Origin: Acidimicrobiales bacterium MED-G01
GTDB taxonomy: Bacteria; Actinomycetota; Acidimicrobiia; Acidimicrobiales; Poriferisodalaceae
Direction of reading: 5' to 3'
Assembly: GCA_002457435.1 (NCBI GenBank)
Contig: NTLA01000016.1
Span: 1 to 43,594 of the forward strand
DNA: 43,594 bases
Below the pieces are notes generated by a model, which saw nothing but the letters and a program-made list of their open reading frames with translations, was not told the DNA's origin and searched no databases. Each line of letters opens with the position of its first letter. The first letter of the stretch is position 1. This document shows positions 24,365 to 33,730 of this stretch, in pieces. Position numbers and translations under genes: made by a program.

Positions 24365-25714
24365 GTGACGACTCCCAGCAGGCTACAGATACGTCAAGGT
24401 ACCCCAGCCCACGCCGTTGCTGGAGTACACGACCTTGATGGTCGCTCGGTCATGCTCATCAGAGCCGAAGACCCCGAACATCGAGGAGCACTCACCCCAG
24501 AAGATGGCGACACACTCACCGCCGCCGCAACTCTGGCCTTAGAGAAACATCTTCCGATCGTGCTACTGCTCGCTTCATCAGGTGCAGACGCGAACCACGG
24601 CGTCGCCGCTCTTGATGGATGGGGACGAGCTGCACGAGTACTTACGAAGGCATCCGGTGTAGTCCCAATCCTGGCGGGAGTAACAGGACCAGCAGTTTCA
24701 GGAACCGCTCTGCTAATAGGACTCGCCGACATAGTAGTGATGGCAGACAACGCCTACGCCTTCGTGAGCGGACCAGTTCCGGTACAACAAATGACCGGGG
24801 TGAAAGTCGACGTCGAAGAATTAGGCGGAGCTGCTGTCCACTATCGAGACACCGGAGCAGCGAGCATTGTTGTTTCGCACGACGATGTGCTCCCAACAAT
24901 CAGCGACATTCTCCGCTTCCTACCCGACCACAATCGGGACGAAGCGCCATCTCTGGTGACTGCGGACCCCGTTGACAGAAAAACTCCAGAAGCTGGGGAC
25001 CTCCTCCCCGATACACCCACAGGTTCTTACGACATTCGCGACGTAATCGGTTTAATTGTTGATGACAGTGATTTCCTGGAGCTACGCAGCGGCTGGGCAG
25101 AGAATCTCGTTACGGGGCTCGCAAGCATGGGGGGCAGACCTGTCGGAATCATTGCCAACCAACCGATGGCAATCGCCGGAACCCTGGATATACCAGCTTC
25201 CCAAAAAGGGGCACGCTTCGTTTCCATGTGTGACGCATTCAATTTGCCCATAATCACCTTGGTGGATACCCCCGGGTTCTACCCCGGCAAGGACCTTGAG
25301 TGGCGAGGCATGATTAGACATGGCGCCCAGATGGCCTTCGCCTATGCGAGAGCAACAGTTCCGCGGATCTCATTGGTACTGAGAAAGTCATATGGCGGGG
25401 CCTTCATAGTCATGGACTCCAAAACGATGGGTAATGACGCGTACCTTGCATGGCCAACAGCAGAGATCGCTGTAATGGGCGCAACCCAGGCTGCTCAGAT
25501 TCTGCAACGGGGCGAATCCGAGGAGACAATCGCCACCTGGATAGAAGAATACGAAGAGACGTACTTGAACCCATATGTTGGCGCCGAACGAGGATTCGTC
25601 GATGCGGTCATTGACCCAGCTGACACACGAAAAGAACTAGTTGACCTTGTTGAGCTCTTCAGCTCAAAACGAGAACAATTACCACGACGACGGCACGATA
25701 ATTCACCACTTTGA
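24365..25714 (+). CDS. Acyl-CoA carboxylase carboxyltransferase (beta) subunit
   Basis: 449-aa biotin-dependent carboxyltransferase, moving CO2 from carboxybiotin to acetyl- or propionyl-CoA to give malonyl- or methylmalonyl-CoA. The N-terminal half has FVSGPVPVQQMTG, the oxyanion region of family members. The C-terminal half has DTPGFYPGKDLEWRGMIRHGAQ and KSYGGAFIVMDSKTMGNDAYLAWP, typical of actinobacterial AccD proteins. It is slightly short compared with the ~470-540-aa AccD group. The frame is open upstream to 24131, but that would overlap lysR and is low-quality; GTG 24365 follows a TACGCT hexamer by 7 nt. No biotin carboxylase gene is in the window, so the alpha subunit must come from elsewhere. 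Confidence 0.9.
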   Translation: MTTPSRLQIRQGTPAHAVAGVHDLDGRSVMLIRAEDPEHRGALTPEDGDTLTAAATLALEKHLPIVLLLASSGADANHGVAALDGWGRAARVLTKASGVVPILAGVTGPAVSGTALLIGLADIVVMADNAYAFVSGPVPVQQMTGVKVDVEELGGAAVHYRDTGAASIVVSHDDVLPTISDILRFLPDHNRDEAPSLVTADPVDRKTPEAGDLLPDTPTGSYDIRDVIGLIVDDSDFLELRSGWAENLVTGLASMGGRPVGIIANQPMAIAGTLDIPASQKGARFVSMCDAFNLPIITLVDTPGFYPGKDLEWRGMIRHGAQMAFAYARATVPRISLVLRKSYGGAFIVMDSKTMGNDAYLAWPTAEIAVMGATQAAQILQRGESEETIATWIEEYEETYLNPYVGAERGFVDAVIDPADTRKELVDLVELFSSKREQLPRRRHDNSPL

Positions 25715-25910
25715 TCCGCTCAAGGCGACCTCGGCCACAGAATCTAGGCACTTCTCACTTGCCATCACAGAAAACTGACTCACTGAAAGAGGCGAAACCC
25801 TCCAACTTGAGGTACGGTCCCAACGGGGATTATCAAGCTGTGCAACGGCGCACCTGAGTGCTTGACTCCTTTGTGCACATATAAGACGTACAGAATGTAA
25901 AGGAATAATC

Positions 25911-27182
25911 GTGTCCGAAGAGTCCTTCACGATCACAGACAACCGCAGCGGAGAAACAGTCACAGTGCCAATTGTGGACGGCACGATCTCCTCGGCCGCT
26001 CTTCGTGAGCTTGACAAAGGAATGTGGTTTTATGACCCGGCCTACATGTCTACCGCCAACTGCAACAGCCAAATCACTTATATCGATGGTGCTAACGGCA
26101 TCCTTCGCTATCGCGGGTATCCAATAGAGCAACTCGCCGAGCACTCAAACTTCCTGGAAGTTTGCTACTTGCTGCTGAATGGGGAACTTCCAACATCAGA
26201 TCAGGCTGAGGAATGGGTCCACCACATCACCATGCACACCTATGTGCATGAAAACATCGCTCGATTCATGCAAGGTTTCCGTTACGACGCCCACCCAATG
26301 GGAACTCTTGTTTCAACAGTAGCGGCCTTGTCTACTTTCTATCCCGAGGCCAAAAACATAGACGATCCGCATAATCGTTTGATACAAACCCACCGCCTAA
26401 TAGCGAAAATGCCGACAATGGCAGCGTTCGCCTACAAGAACCGGTTGGGTCTTCCCTATGAGTACCCCGTCAACCATCTTGGCTACACGGGGAACTTTCT
26501 TCGAATGATGTGGAACGTTGCGGACCCTAATTATGAGCCGGATCCCGTTCTTACACGTGCTTTGGACATACTTCTGATTCTTCACGCCGACCACGAACAA
26601 AATTGTTCAACTACGACGATGCGGACCGTGGGTTCCAGCAACGCTGACCCCTACTCGGCCGTTGCCGCAGCAACGTGTGGTCTTTACGGACCACTGCACG
26701 GCGGAGCCAATGAGGCTGTCATCCACATGCTTCATGAAATCGGAAATATCGACAATGTCGCGAGCTACGTAGAAAAGGTGAAATCCGGGGAGACTCTTCT
26801 GCAGGGATTTGGACACCGTGTGTACAAGAGCTACGACCCGAGAGCCACCATCATCAAAAAAACTGCTGACCAAGTTTTTGAAGTCACAGGAATGAACCCT
26901 CTCTTAGACATCGCGATGAAGTTAGAGGAAGTGGCTCTGAGTGACCCGTACTTCATTGATCGAAACCTCTATCCCAATGTCGACTTTTACTCTGGGTTGA
27001 TCTACGAGGCAATGGGTTTCCCTATGGACATGTTCACAGTGTTGTTCGCCATTGGCCGAACACCAGGCTGGCTCGCTCACTGGCAGGAAATGCTTGATGA
27101 CCCAGAGCAGAAGATTTATCGCCCGAGACAGATGTACACGGGACCTAGTGAGCGCGACTACGTAGCGATTTCAAACCGTTAA
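25911..27182 (+). CDS. gltA: Citrate synthase (type II-like)
   Basis: 423-aa enzyme condensing acetyl-CoA with oxaloacetate. Catalytic residues are recognisable: H228 in LHADHEQN, H263 in GPLHGGANEA and D358 in PNVDFYSG, with FGHRVYKSYDPRA between. The N-terminal ~50 residues (DNRSGETVTVPIVDGT) are the domain seen in the hexameric Gram-negative-like citrate synthases. GTG start with AAAGGA about 8 nt upstream. The preceding 196-nt gap holds only small hairpins and no promoter I trust. With aconitase upstream it supplies the first two TCA steps. Confidence 0.96.
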   Translation: MSEESFTITDNRSGETVTVPIVDGTISSAALRELDKGMWFYDPAYMSTANCNSQITYIDGANGILRYRGYPIEQLAEHSNFLEVCYLLLNGELPTSDQAEEWVHHITMHTYVHENIARFMQGFRYDAHPMGTLVSTVAALSTFYPEAKNIDDPHNRLIQTHRLIAKMPTMAAFAYKNRLGLPYEYPVNHLGYTGNFLRMMWNVADPNYEPDPVLTRALDILLILHADHEQNCSTTTMRTVGSSNADPYSAVAAATCGLYGPLHGGANEAVIHMLHEIGNIDNVASYVEKVKSGETLLQGFGHRVYKSYDPRATIIKKTADQVFEVTGMNPLLDIAMKLEEVALSDPYFIDRNLYPNVDFYSGLIYEAMGFPMDMFTVLFAIGRTPGWLAHWQEMLDDPEQKIYRPRQMYTGPSERDYVAISNR

Positions 27183-27200
27183 TTCATCTGAAGAATTACT

Positions 27201-28181
27201 TCAAATATCAATCAGTATCTTCCCAATATTTGCGTTTGTATCCATGTACGCGTGAGCTTCCGATATCTGCTCTAGCGGGAATCTCGAATCAATAATGGGT
27301 TTTAAGCTCCCATCCTCGAACCGTGGCAACAACTCCGCCACGAAACGTTGATTAGCTTCAATCTTTTGTTCAATCGGCCTTGAACGCAACACAGTTCCTG
27401 TCAAAGAAGCTCTCTTGGGCAACAAAGCACCCAGCGCAAATGAGGCCATCGGCCCACCCATAACGCCAACTTGGACTATCCGACCCTGAACCTTCACACA
27501 CTGAACGTTCTTGGCCAGATAGTCGCCACCAACGACATCAAGTACAACGTCGACTCCTACACCCTCAGTCCACTCTTCTATCGCCTCTGCAAAATCTTGC
27601 TGGGTGTAATCAACCACTAAATCCGCCCCTAGATCGCGACACGCTGCAACTTTGCTAGACGAACACGTCACTGCTATCTGGGCTCCGAGAGCCTTGGCTA
27701 TTTGTATGGCTGCAGTGCCCACACCAGATGCCCCTGCATGAACCAATGCTCGACCACCCGAACGAAGAGTTCCTTGTGTGACAAGCGCATCGTGAGCGGT
27801 CATAAAGACTTCGGGGATCGCCGCTGCGTCAGCAACGCTGATGTCGTGAGGAACAGACTGAAGCATTCGTTCATGGGTAACCACCATCTCAGCCATCGCT
27901 CCGCCGGAGACTATGCCCATTACCGCATCACCGACAGACCAGTTTGAAACTTCTGAACCAACGGTCACAATCTCCCCTGAATATTCCAAACCTGGTATCT
28001 CATGCAAGGGCTTGGGACCTGGTGCCGGGTATTGACCGGCCCGTTGAAGTAGGTCGGCTCGGTTCATCGCTGACGCCGTGACGCCAACTATCACCTGGTC
28101 GGGTCCCGGGCTGGGATCCGGTACCTCCTGCACTTCTAGAACGTCTTCGTTGCCGTATTCGGTTATCACCACTGCTCGCAT
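27201..28181 (-). CDS. NAD(P)H:quinone oxidoreductase, zinc-independent MDR family
   Basis: 326-aa medium-chain dehydrogenase/reductase of the quinone oxidoreductase (QOR/PIG3) group. It has the start MRAVVITEYGNEDVLEVQEV, the catalytic-domain block GVTASAMNRADLLQRAGQYPAP, and the nucleotide motif HAGASGVGTAAIQIAKALGA. Zinc ligands of alcohol dehydrogenases are absent. It would reduce quinones or enoyl compounds with NADPH. I start it at ATG 28181 rather than further upstream, because homology begins there and TAACCT stands 7 nt upstream. Convergent with gltA (18 nt) and divergent from the acyl-CoA dehydrogenase (73 nt between starts). Confidence 0.9.
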   Translation of the reverse strand: MRAVVITEYGNEDVLEVQEVPDPSPGPDQVIVGVTASAMNRADLLQRAGQYPAPGPKPLHEIPGLEYSGEIVTVGSEVSNWSVGDAVMGIVSGGAMAEMVVTHERMLQSVPHDISVADAAAIPEVFMTAHDALVTQGTLRSGGRALVHAGASGVGTAAIQIAKALGAQIAVTCSSSKVAACRDLGADLVVDYTQQDFAEAIEEWTEGVGVDVVLDVVGGDYLAKNVQCVKVQGRIVQVGVMGGPMASFALGALLPKRASLTGTVLRSRPIEQKIEANQRFVAELLPRFEDGSLKPIIDSRFPLEQISEAHAYMDTNANIGKILIDI

Positions 28182-28188
28182 TTTGGCG

Positions 28189-28194
28189 AGGTTA
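28189..28194 (-). promoter_or_regulatory. -10 hexamer TAACCT of the quinone oxidoreductase gene
   Basis: TAACCT on the minus strand, 7 nt before ATG 28181, no ribosome binding site. Confidence 0.5.
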
Positions 28195-28254
28195 GCGGTA
28201 ATCGACCAGCCAAAATCGCTGGAAGCCAAGCGTCTTAGCTACGCTCAGAAGTCA

Positions 28255-29373
28255 ATGGATTACACATGGCCACAAGAATTTGATGACCTAGCGGCTGAAG
28301 CTCGCCAATGGGTCGTTGAAGCAACATCTGATTTGTTCAACACCGATGACGGTTGGCTAGTTGGTTACAGCGACGAATTCACGCTGCGGCTGGCAGAAAA
28401 AGGTTGGATCGGCATGACTTGGCCAATCGAAAAAGGGGGGGACGGACGTCCTGAAGTTGAACGATTCGTTGTGACAGAGCAACTTCTACTAGGGCGTGCT
28501 CCCATGGCCGGGTCATTCTTCCCGGATCGACAAATCGGTCCAGTGCTGCTCGCCTACGGGACTCCTGAGCAACAGGAACGATTCTTGCCCACGATGCGAC
28601 AAGGTAAATCCAAATGGTGCATAGGTATGTCCGAGCCTGATGCTGGATCCAACGTGGCCGGGATTAGTACCAGAGCAATCGAGGACGGCTCCAACTGGGT
28701 TGTCAATGGCCAAAAGATTTGGACGAGCGGCGCCCAATCTGCTGACTGGTGTTATTTGATATGCCGCACTGACCTTGACGCTCCACCACACAAAGGTATG
28801 AGTGAATTCGTTGTCGACATGAAATCACCCGGTATCGAAATAAAACCCATCAAAGACGCTTCTGGTGACTCTCATTTCAACGAAGTGTTCTTCAACGATG
28901 TACTGGTGCCTGGAGAGAATCTTGTGGGTGAACTCAACAACAGCTTTGGTCAAACGATGCGCCAACTCGAACACGAACGCGGCGGCATTGACCGTCTTGC
29001 TTCGAACCAACGTTTATACCTCGACACTAAAGAACTAGCAGACACCACAAGTCCGCTGGTTCGACAAGAGATGGCTCGCATAGAAACCGGATACAAGATT
29101 GGGCGCGACATGGTGCTTCGTAACGTATTGAGGCAAAATCCATTTGCTCAATACTCGGCTGTCACAAAGACTTGGTGCACCGAATTTGAACAGAGGGTGG
29201 CCAACTTCGTCGGTTACGCGGCTGGTGCAGAGTCGATGTTGAGTAACAGAGTGTCGCGAAACCTTATATATGCACCCGCATACACAATCATGGGTGGCAC
29301 CACCCAGATCCTTCGAAACATCATCGGAGAAAGAATCCTCGGATTACCTAGAGAGCCACGACCGCAATCATGA
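28255..29373 (+). CDS. Acyl-CoA dehydrogenase
   Basis: 372-aa FAD-dependent acyl-CoA dehydrogenase introducing a 2,3-double bond in an acyl-CoA. FAD/substrate motifs are WCIGMSEPDAGSNVAG and NGQKIWTSGAQSADW in the middle domain, and the C-terminal helix bundle ends in YTIMGGTTQILRNIIGERILGLP. It belongs to the divergent actinobacterial FadE set; substrate unknown. The frame is open upstream to 28078, but homology and a plausible ATG place the start at 28255. Its stop overlaps the phosphatase start (ATGA), so the two are coupled. Confidence 0.92.
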   Translation: MDYTWPQEFDDLAAEARQWVVEATSDLFNTDDGWLVGYSDEFTLRLAEKGWIGMTWPIEKGGDGRPEVERFVVTEQLLLGRAPMAGSFFPDRQIGPVLLAYGTPEQQERFLPTMRQGKSKWCIGMSEPDAGSNVAGISTRAIEDGSNWVVNGQKIWTSGAQSADWCYLICRTDLDAPPHKGMSEFVVDMKSPGIEIKPIKDASGDSHFNEVFFNDVLVPGENLVGELNNSFGQTMRQLEHERGGIDRLASNQRLYLDTKELADTTSPLVRQEMARIETGYKIGRDMVLRNVLRQNPFAQYSAVTKTWCTEFEQRVANFVGYAAGAESMLSNRVSRNLIYAPAYTIMGGTTQILRNIIGERILGLPREPRPQS

Positions 29374-30140
29374 ATCGAGACGCCGCCGTGCTCCCGTTAA
29401 GCGGGGCGATGAACTGCCGCGACCTCGGTGGATATCTAACTCGTGAAGGTCGACGCATTCGCACAAACGCGATTTTTCGATCAGATCGCCTTAGCGACCT
29501 CACCGAAGACGACCTAGAAGAATTAACGAGCTACGGGATACGCACGGTGGTGGATTTTCGCACTTCTGCAGAAGCACAGCGAGACGTGTCGCGTCTGTGG
29601 GCAACCGTTACAACCCACGCCCCGCTCCCAATCGGCGATGAAATCGCTCAACAAACGGAGTTCGTCGACAGAATACGTTCGGGCGAAATCACTTCTGTAA
29701 GTGTTGCCGACGTGGCGGATAGCTACATCGAAATGCTTTCAGATTCTGGTCATCAATTTGCTAGCTTTCTGGAGATAGCAGCTGATGTTGACTGCTGGCC
29801 GTTGTTGTTTCACTGCACCGCTGGCAAAGACCGGACAGGAATTGCGGCTGCGTTGATACTCGAAGTGTGCGGTGTTGAACGAGACCTTGTTCTCGATGAC
29901 TATGAACTCACGAACGCGCTGAGATCTGAACGTCGGATCGAACACCTCAGACCCAGCCTGGAGGAAGCGGGAGCCGACATCGAAGCTATTCGACCAGCTC
30001 TCTCGGCTCCGCGACCGGCGATGGAGCAGACCTTGAACCACCTCGATAGCGCCCATGGTGGCGTTGAAAAATTTTTAGTTGAACATTTGGGAATCCATTC
30101 AGACACCATCGTTGCTCTTCGACTCAACTTATTGGTGTGA
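29370..30140 (+). CDS. Tyrosine-type protein phosphatase family (PtpB-like)
   Basis: 256-aa phosphatase of the tyrosine phosphatase 3 (MptpB-like) family. The P-loop FHCTAGKDRTG gives nucleophile C149 and R155 of the C-x5-R signature. The N-terminal NCRDLGGYLTREGRRIR and FRSDRLSDLTEDD are the family's typical substrate-side segments. The Asp-Lys within the P-loop (GKDRTG) is a feature of this group, members of which can hydrolyse phosphotyrosine and phosphoinositides. No signal peptide. Coupled by a 4-nt overlap to the acyl-CoA dehydrogenase, though I see no metabolic reason for the pairing. Confidence 0.9.
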   Translation: MNRDAAVLPLSGAMNCRDLGGYLTREGRRIRTNAIFRSDRLSDLTEDDLEELTSYGIRTVVDFRTSAEAQRDVSRLWATVTTHAPLPIGDEIAQQTEFVDRIRSGEITSVSVADVADSYIEMLSDSGHQFASFLEIAADVDCWPLLFHCTAGKDRTGIAAALILEVCGVERDLVLDDYELTNALRSERRIEHLRPSLEEAGADIEAIRPALSAPRPAMEQTLNHLDSAHGGVEKFLVEHLGIHSDTIVALRLNLLV

Positions 30141-30208
30141 TGGCCTGCTACTAGCTATTCGGGATCACTGTTGATTCCGTCGCGATCCTCTTGACAGAAC
30201 TCCTCATG

Positions 30209-31054
30209 TCAGGTCGCTTCGAATCGCCAACCATTTCCTTCAGCGATCAGTGTTCCTGCGGTCCTTCCAGCAAAGTGTGTGCCGATCACGAGCCGCCCGT
30301 CACTCCAACGCTTGTAGGCCTCATATCGCGTAGCTGTGGACATGTCTTGACGCCAGTCTGCTGATGATGCCAAGTCCGGTTTCGCGAATTGGACGGGATG
30401 ATGAGTCATATCTCCAGTAATTAGAGCTGATTCATTTTCAGAATTAATAGTCACGCTGACATGACCTGGGGTGTGACCTGCCGTGGGTTCTAGTCCAATT
30501 TCGCTAGTGATTTCGTAGTCGGTATCAATGATTGTTGCGATCTCTGCGTCAAGTATTGGTTGCACTGAGTCTTCAAATACAGGTCCATAGTGCTGCGGTT
30601 CACTGGCCCAATGTTCGAGTTCGGTTTTCAAGAAGAGATAATCAGCGTTAGGAAAAGTTGGCACCCAACTGTCACCCACCAGCACGGTATTCCAGCCGAC
30701 ATGGTCGACGTGGAGGTGGGTACTGATAACAACATCGATATCTTCAGGCTTGTAGCCGCACCTTCCGAGCTCGCCAATGAAGTCTGTTTGGAGGTTGTCA
30801 AATGGGGTTGCACCTGGACGCTGCTTATTATTTCCGCAACATGTGTCAACGATGATGGTCAAGCCTTCCGATTCAACGACTAGCGCGTGAATGGAAAGTT
30901 TCATTCTCCCTTCTTCGGTAACAAAGTCGGGTCTCAGCCACTCATACTCATCTATGACTTCATCAGCGCCGGGAAGTAACGCAGAAAAAGGCCAGTGCTT
31001 TTCCATCTCTAACACCTTGGTAATTTTGACATTCCCAATGTTCCATGTAGCCAT
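30209..31054 (-). CDS. Metallo-beta-lactamase-fold hydrolase
   Basis: 281-aa MBL-fold protein. The metal site THLHVDHVG supplies H113, H115, D117 and H118; further ligands are probably in EPTAGHTPGHVS and near ITGDMTHH. The fold covers the whole protein with no extra domain. Such enzymes include lactonases, glyoxalase-like and alkyl-ester hydrolases; nothing here fixes the substrate. I take ATG 31054, with GGTGGGGAAG just upstream, over the longer open frame from 31102. Divergent from the PGPGW gene across a nested dyad at 31076-31120. Confidence 0.88.
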   Translation of the reverse strand: MATWNIGNVKITKVLEMEKHWPFSALLPGADEVIDEYEWLRPDFVTEEGRMKLSIHALVVESEGLTIIVDTCCGNNKQRPGATPFDNLQTDFIGELGRCGYKPEDIDVVISTHLHVDHVGWNTVLVGDSWVPTFPNADYLFLKTELEHWASEPQHYGPVFEDSVQPILDAEIATIIDTDYEITSEIGLEPTAGHTPGHVSVTINSENESALITGDMTHHPVQFAKPDLASSADWRQDMSTATRYEAYKRWSDGRLVIGTHFAGRTAGTLIAEGNGWRFEAT

Positions 31055-31075
31055 AGCTTCCCCACCCTTGACTTG

Positions 31076-31120
31076 AGACCGCCTACAGTCTGATGATTCC
31101 ACGAGTCAGACTAGAGGTCT
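31076..31120. promoter_or_regulatory. Nested dyad in the MBL / PGPGW divergent promoter
   Basis: AGTCTGA (31087-31093) and TCAGACT (31106-31112) are perfect inverted repeats 12 nt apart, flanked by AGACC (31076-31080) and GGTCT (31116-31120). It may be an operator or an RNA hairpin; no regulator gene is adjacent. Confidence 0.5.
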
Positions 31121-31160
31121 GCGGATAGGCCATGTGGGCGTGAAGCGAGAGGAATGCTTG

Positions 31161-31532
31161 GTGAGCGACGAAGAAAACCGTTTCGAAGAGGCAGCCATAG
31201 AAGCTGAGTTTGATACGGGTTACCGGGAAGAAACTCGTGAAGAGGCTCGACGGGGTGCGGTCACGCGACTATTCCGGATGGCATCCGGTGTATTTGTGAC
31301 GATTCTCGGCGTGATCTTGATGCCTTTGCCTGGCCCAGGGCTCCTGGTCGTTGCTGTCGGACTGGGGATCCTGAGCAGAGACGTGGCCTGGGCCGATCGT
31401 CTGCTTCAAATAGTGCGACGTCGACTACCAAGCGACAGCGACGGACGTCTCCCTAGGTCGAGCATCGTGACGATGGTCGTTTTGGCGTTAGCTGGAATTG
31501 CGTTTTCTGCTTGGGTAACGCTTCTCCGCTGA
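31161..31532 (+). CDS. PGPGW-family membrane protein
   Basis: 123-aa small membrane protein of the PGPGW (TIGR02611-like) type: VTILGVILMPLPGPGLLVVAVGLGIL carries the P-G-P-G signature between two hydrophobic segments, and a second hydrophobic stretch closes the C-terminus. The N-terminal ~35 residues are acidic, then Arg-rich just before the first membrane segment, putting the N-terminus in the cytoplasm. The function of the family is unknown. I choose GTG 31161 because GAGAGGA lies 7 nt upstream; the open frame extends to GTG 31134. Confidence 0.8.
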   Translation: MSDEENRFEEAAIEAEFDTGYREETREEARRGAVTRLFRMASGVFVTILGVILMPLPGPGLLVVAVGLGILSRDVAWADRLLQIVRRRLPSDSDGRLPRSSIVTMVVLALAGIAFSAWVTLLR

Positions 31533-31566
31533 TTACTCAAAGCTCCTGAACGAATTTTGTTGCGAT

Positions 31567-33222
31567 TCAATTAATCGAAACTGGAGTCGATACCTCTGAG
31601 AAAAAGTCATTTCCTTTGTCGTCGACGACGACGAAAGCTGGAAAATTTTCGACCTCGATTTTCCAAATGGCTTCCATTCCTAGTTCGGCATATTCAAGAA
31701 CTTCCACTTTGCGTATCGAATCTTTGGCAAGTCGAGCCGCTGGTCCTCCAATTGAGCCAAGATAAAAACCGCCGTGGGTCTTACACGCGTCAGTAACTTG
31801 CTGAGATCTGTTCCCTTTCGCAAGCATCACCATGCTGCCGCCGGCAGCCTGGAAGGGTTCGACATAGCTATCCATACGTCCAGCGGTGGTGGGGCCGAAG
31901 GATCCGGAGGCATAACCCTCAGGTGTCTTTGCGGGGCCAGCGTAATAGACCGGAAATTCTCTCATGTATTCAGGCATTTGCTCACCAGCATCAAGTCGTT
32001 CTTGAATTTTTGCGTGTGCGATGTCTCGAGCTACGACCAAGGTGCCGGTCAAGGAGAGTCTTGTTTTGACCGGATATTTCGAGAGTTCTTGGCGAATTTC
32101 GCTCATGGGGCGGTCCAAATCAACGGACACCACTTCATCGGATAACTCCGAATCTGCAGTTTCAGGAAGATATTTAGCCGGATCTTCTTCCAGTTGTTCT
32201 AGGAAAATTCCGTCCGAAGAAATTTTTGCAAATGCCTGACGGTCGGCAGAGCAGGAAACTGCGATCGCCACCGGGCAACTCGCCCCGTGCCTCGGTAATC
32301 TCACGACGCGAACGTCATGACAAAAGTACTTACCGCCAAATTGCGCGCCAATGCCAAACTGTTGTGTTAGCTCAAGGATTCGCTGCTCCCACTCAAGGTC
32401 ACGGAAGCCGTGTCCAGCGTCGCTTCCAACGACTGGGAGCATTTCAAGATATTTGGCTGAGGCATACTTAGCAGTCTTTAGCGCATGCTCGGCAGAAGTT
32501 CCTCCGATGACAACAGCGAGATGATACGGAGGGCAGGCTGCAGTGCCTAGGGTTCGGAGTTTCTCATCAAGGAACTTAGTTAGGCTCGTTGGGTTGAGGA
32601 GGGCTTTAGTTTCTTGAAACAGAAAGCTTTTGTTCGCTGAACCACCGCCTTTCGCCATGAACACCAGCTTGTAGATATCCCCTGGCCCTGAGTAAATATC
32701 AATTTGTGCCGGCAAATTATTGCCGGTGTTTTTCTCTTCAAACATTGTCATGGGAGCAAGTTGGGAATACCGCAGATTAGAAGTCTGATAGGTGTCATAG
32801 ACCCCTTGGCTAATCGCCTCACCATCATCAGCGTCGGTGATAACTCGTTCGCCCTTGGTGCCCCAGATGATTGCGGTCCCCGTGTCTTGGCAACTCGGTA
32901 ACACACCACCGGCTGCGATATTGGCGTTCTTGAGTAATTCAATTGCCACGAATCTGTCGTTATCCGATGCTTCGCTATCATCAAGAATTGCCGACAACTG
33001 GGAAAGGTGTTCCGCGCGGAACAAATGAGCTATGTCGCGCATCGCCGCCGCTGTCAGCAGACGTAACCCCTCGGGTTCGACCTTCAAAAAACTCAGACCT
33101 CCAGCTTCAAAGGTCGAAACGTAGTCGTCTGTGATCTTTCGGTAAGCTATTTCGCTTTCACCGCTGGGAAGCAGGTCACTGTAAAGAAACTCCGGCACGC
33201 TATCAAAGCTACTGGCTTTCAT
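31567..33222 (-). CDS. fumA: Fumarate hydratase class I (Fe-S dependent)
   Basis: 551-aa oxygen-sensitive [4Fe-4S] fumarase with alpha and beta parts in one chain, as in E. coli FumA/FumB. Seen: [13 protein letters not shown] and [23 protein letters not shown] in the alpha part, [31 protein letters not shown], and in the beta part [26 protein letters not shown] and [17 protein letters not shown]. It interconverts fumarate and malate in the TCA cycle; class I tartrate or mesaconate hydratases are close relatives. Together with Fe-S aconitase this cell relies on iron-sulfur TCA enzymes. Convergent with the PGPGW gene. Confidence 0.94.
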   Translation of the reverse strand: MKASSFDSVPEFLYSDLLPSGESEIAYRKITDDYVSTFEAGGLSFLKVEPEGLRLLTAAAMRDIAHLFRAEHLSQLSAILDDSEASDNDRFVAIELLKNANIAAGGVLPSCQDTGTAIIWGTKGERVITDADDGEAISQGVYDTYQTSNLRYSQLAPMTMFEEKNTGNNLPAQIDIYSGPGDIYKLVFMAKGGGSANKSFLFQETKALLNPTSLTKFLDEKLRTLGTAACPPYHLAVVIGGTSAEHALKTAKYASAKYLEMLPVVGSDAGHGFRDLEWEQRILELTQQFGIGAQFGGKYFCHDVRVVRLPRHGASCPVAIAVSCSADRQAFAKISSDGIFLEQLEEDPAKYLPETADSELSDEVVSVDLDRPMSEIRQELSKYPVKTRLSLTGTLVVARDIAHAKIQERLDAGEQMPEYMREFPVYYAGPAKTPEGYASGSFGPTTAGRMDSYVEPFQAAGGSMVMLAKGNRSQQVTDACKTHGGFYLGSIGGPAARLAKDSIRKVEVLEYAELGMEAIWKIEVENFPAFVVVDDKGNDFFSEVSTPVSIN

Positions 33223-33274
33223 CGGGCACTAACGAGACACTTTGACTGATGTTCGGATTCGTTAACGACTTTGT

Positions 33275-33628
33275 TCACTGTTCTAACGGTGGGCCGTACC
33301 GGTTAGTTTCGATCTGACCTCTCTGACACATGAAAAAGAGGATGAGAAATACAAACGGCGTCGGGACTATCCCCAGCGGCAGCCACCAGCCACTTCGGCC
33401 TATGTCGTGAAGACGTCGAACCGTGATCGACAAGTTGGGAACAAGGACGGCGATTGCATATATAAGGCTGAGACTTCCCACCGGTGAACCCAAATTGCCG
33501 AGGATCCAAAAGATCGCCCCAAGCATCAAGTTTGCGGCAGCAAACCACCAATATTCGGGTCGGCTGGCTCGACCATGGAAGTGCGCGTACTTAAGTAAGC
33601 CGCCGATGTAATTCTCCACTAAGCGCAT
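33275..33628 (-). CDS. DUF805 membrane protein
   Basis: 117-aa protein of the DUF805 family, with FHGRASRPEYWWFAAAN, three hydrophobic segments and TVRRLHDIGRSGWW, the family's diagnostic R-L-H-D-x-G-x-S-G-W-W. Function unknown; membrane location is expected. ATG 33628 is chosen over the TTG at 33646 because TACGGT stands 6 nt before it on the minus strand. Lies 46 nt after the fumarase start in the same direction but probably has its own promoter. The family is widespread and offers no pathway clue. Confidence 0.88.
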   Translation of the reverse strand: MRLVENYIGGLLKYAHFHGRASRPEYWWFAAANLMLGAIFWILGNLGSPVGSLSLIYAIAVLVPNLSITVRRLHDIGRSGWWLPLGIVPTPFVFLILFFMCQRGQIETNRYGPPLEQ

Positions 33629-33634
33629 GAACGG

Positions 33635-33640
33635 ACCGTA
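33635..33640 (-). promoter_or_regulatory. -10 hexamer TACGGT of the DUF805 gene
   Basis: TACGGT on the minus strand 6 nt before ATG 33628; supports a leaderless start. Confidence 0.45.
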
Positions 33641-33730
33641 CCGCAATAAGGATGGTGAGGCATTCCAACCTCTCGGCGTGCTGTACTAGGTGGCATCACC
33701 CAAAAGAAAGAACTGACATCAGGGGGCACG

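Noticed and set aside
25862-25885. TTGACT and TATAAG upstream of gltA as a -35/-10 promoter
   Set aside because: The hexamers are only 12 nt apart, too close for a sigma-70 type promoter, so I do not annotate it.
27189-27203. TGAAG / CTTCA hairpin between gltA and the quinone oxidoreductase gene as a terminator
   Set aside because: A 5-bp AT-rich stem without a U-tract is too weak to call.
28078-28254. Longer acyl-CoA dehydrogenase from 28078
   Set aside because: It is antisense to the start of the quinone oxidoreductase gene and has no similarity to the family; homology begins at 28255.
30209-31054. Calling the MBL-fold protein an N-acyl homoserine lactonase
   Set aside because: HxHxDH is common to the whole fold and no specific lactonase feature is visible.
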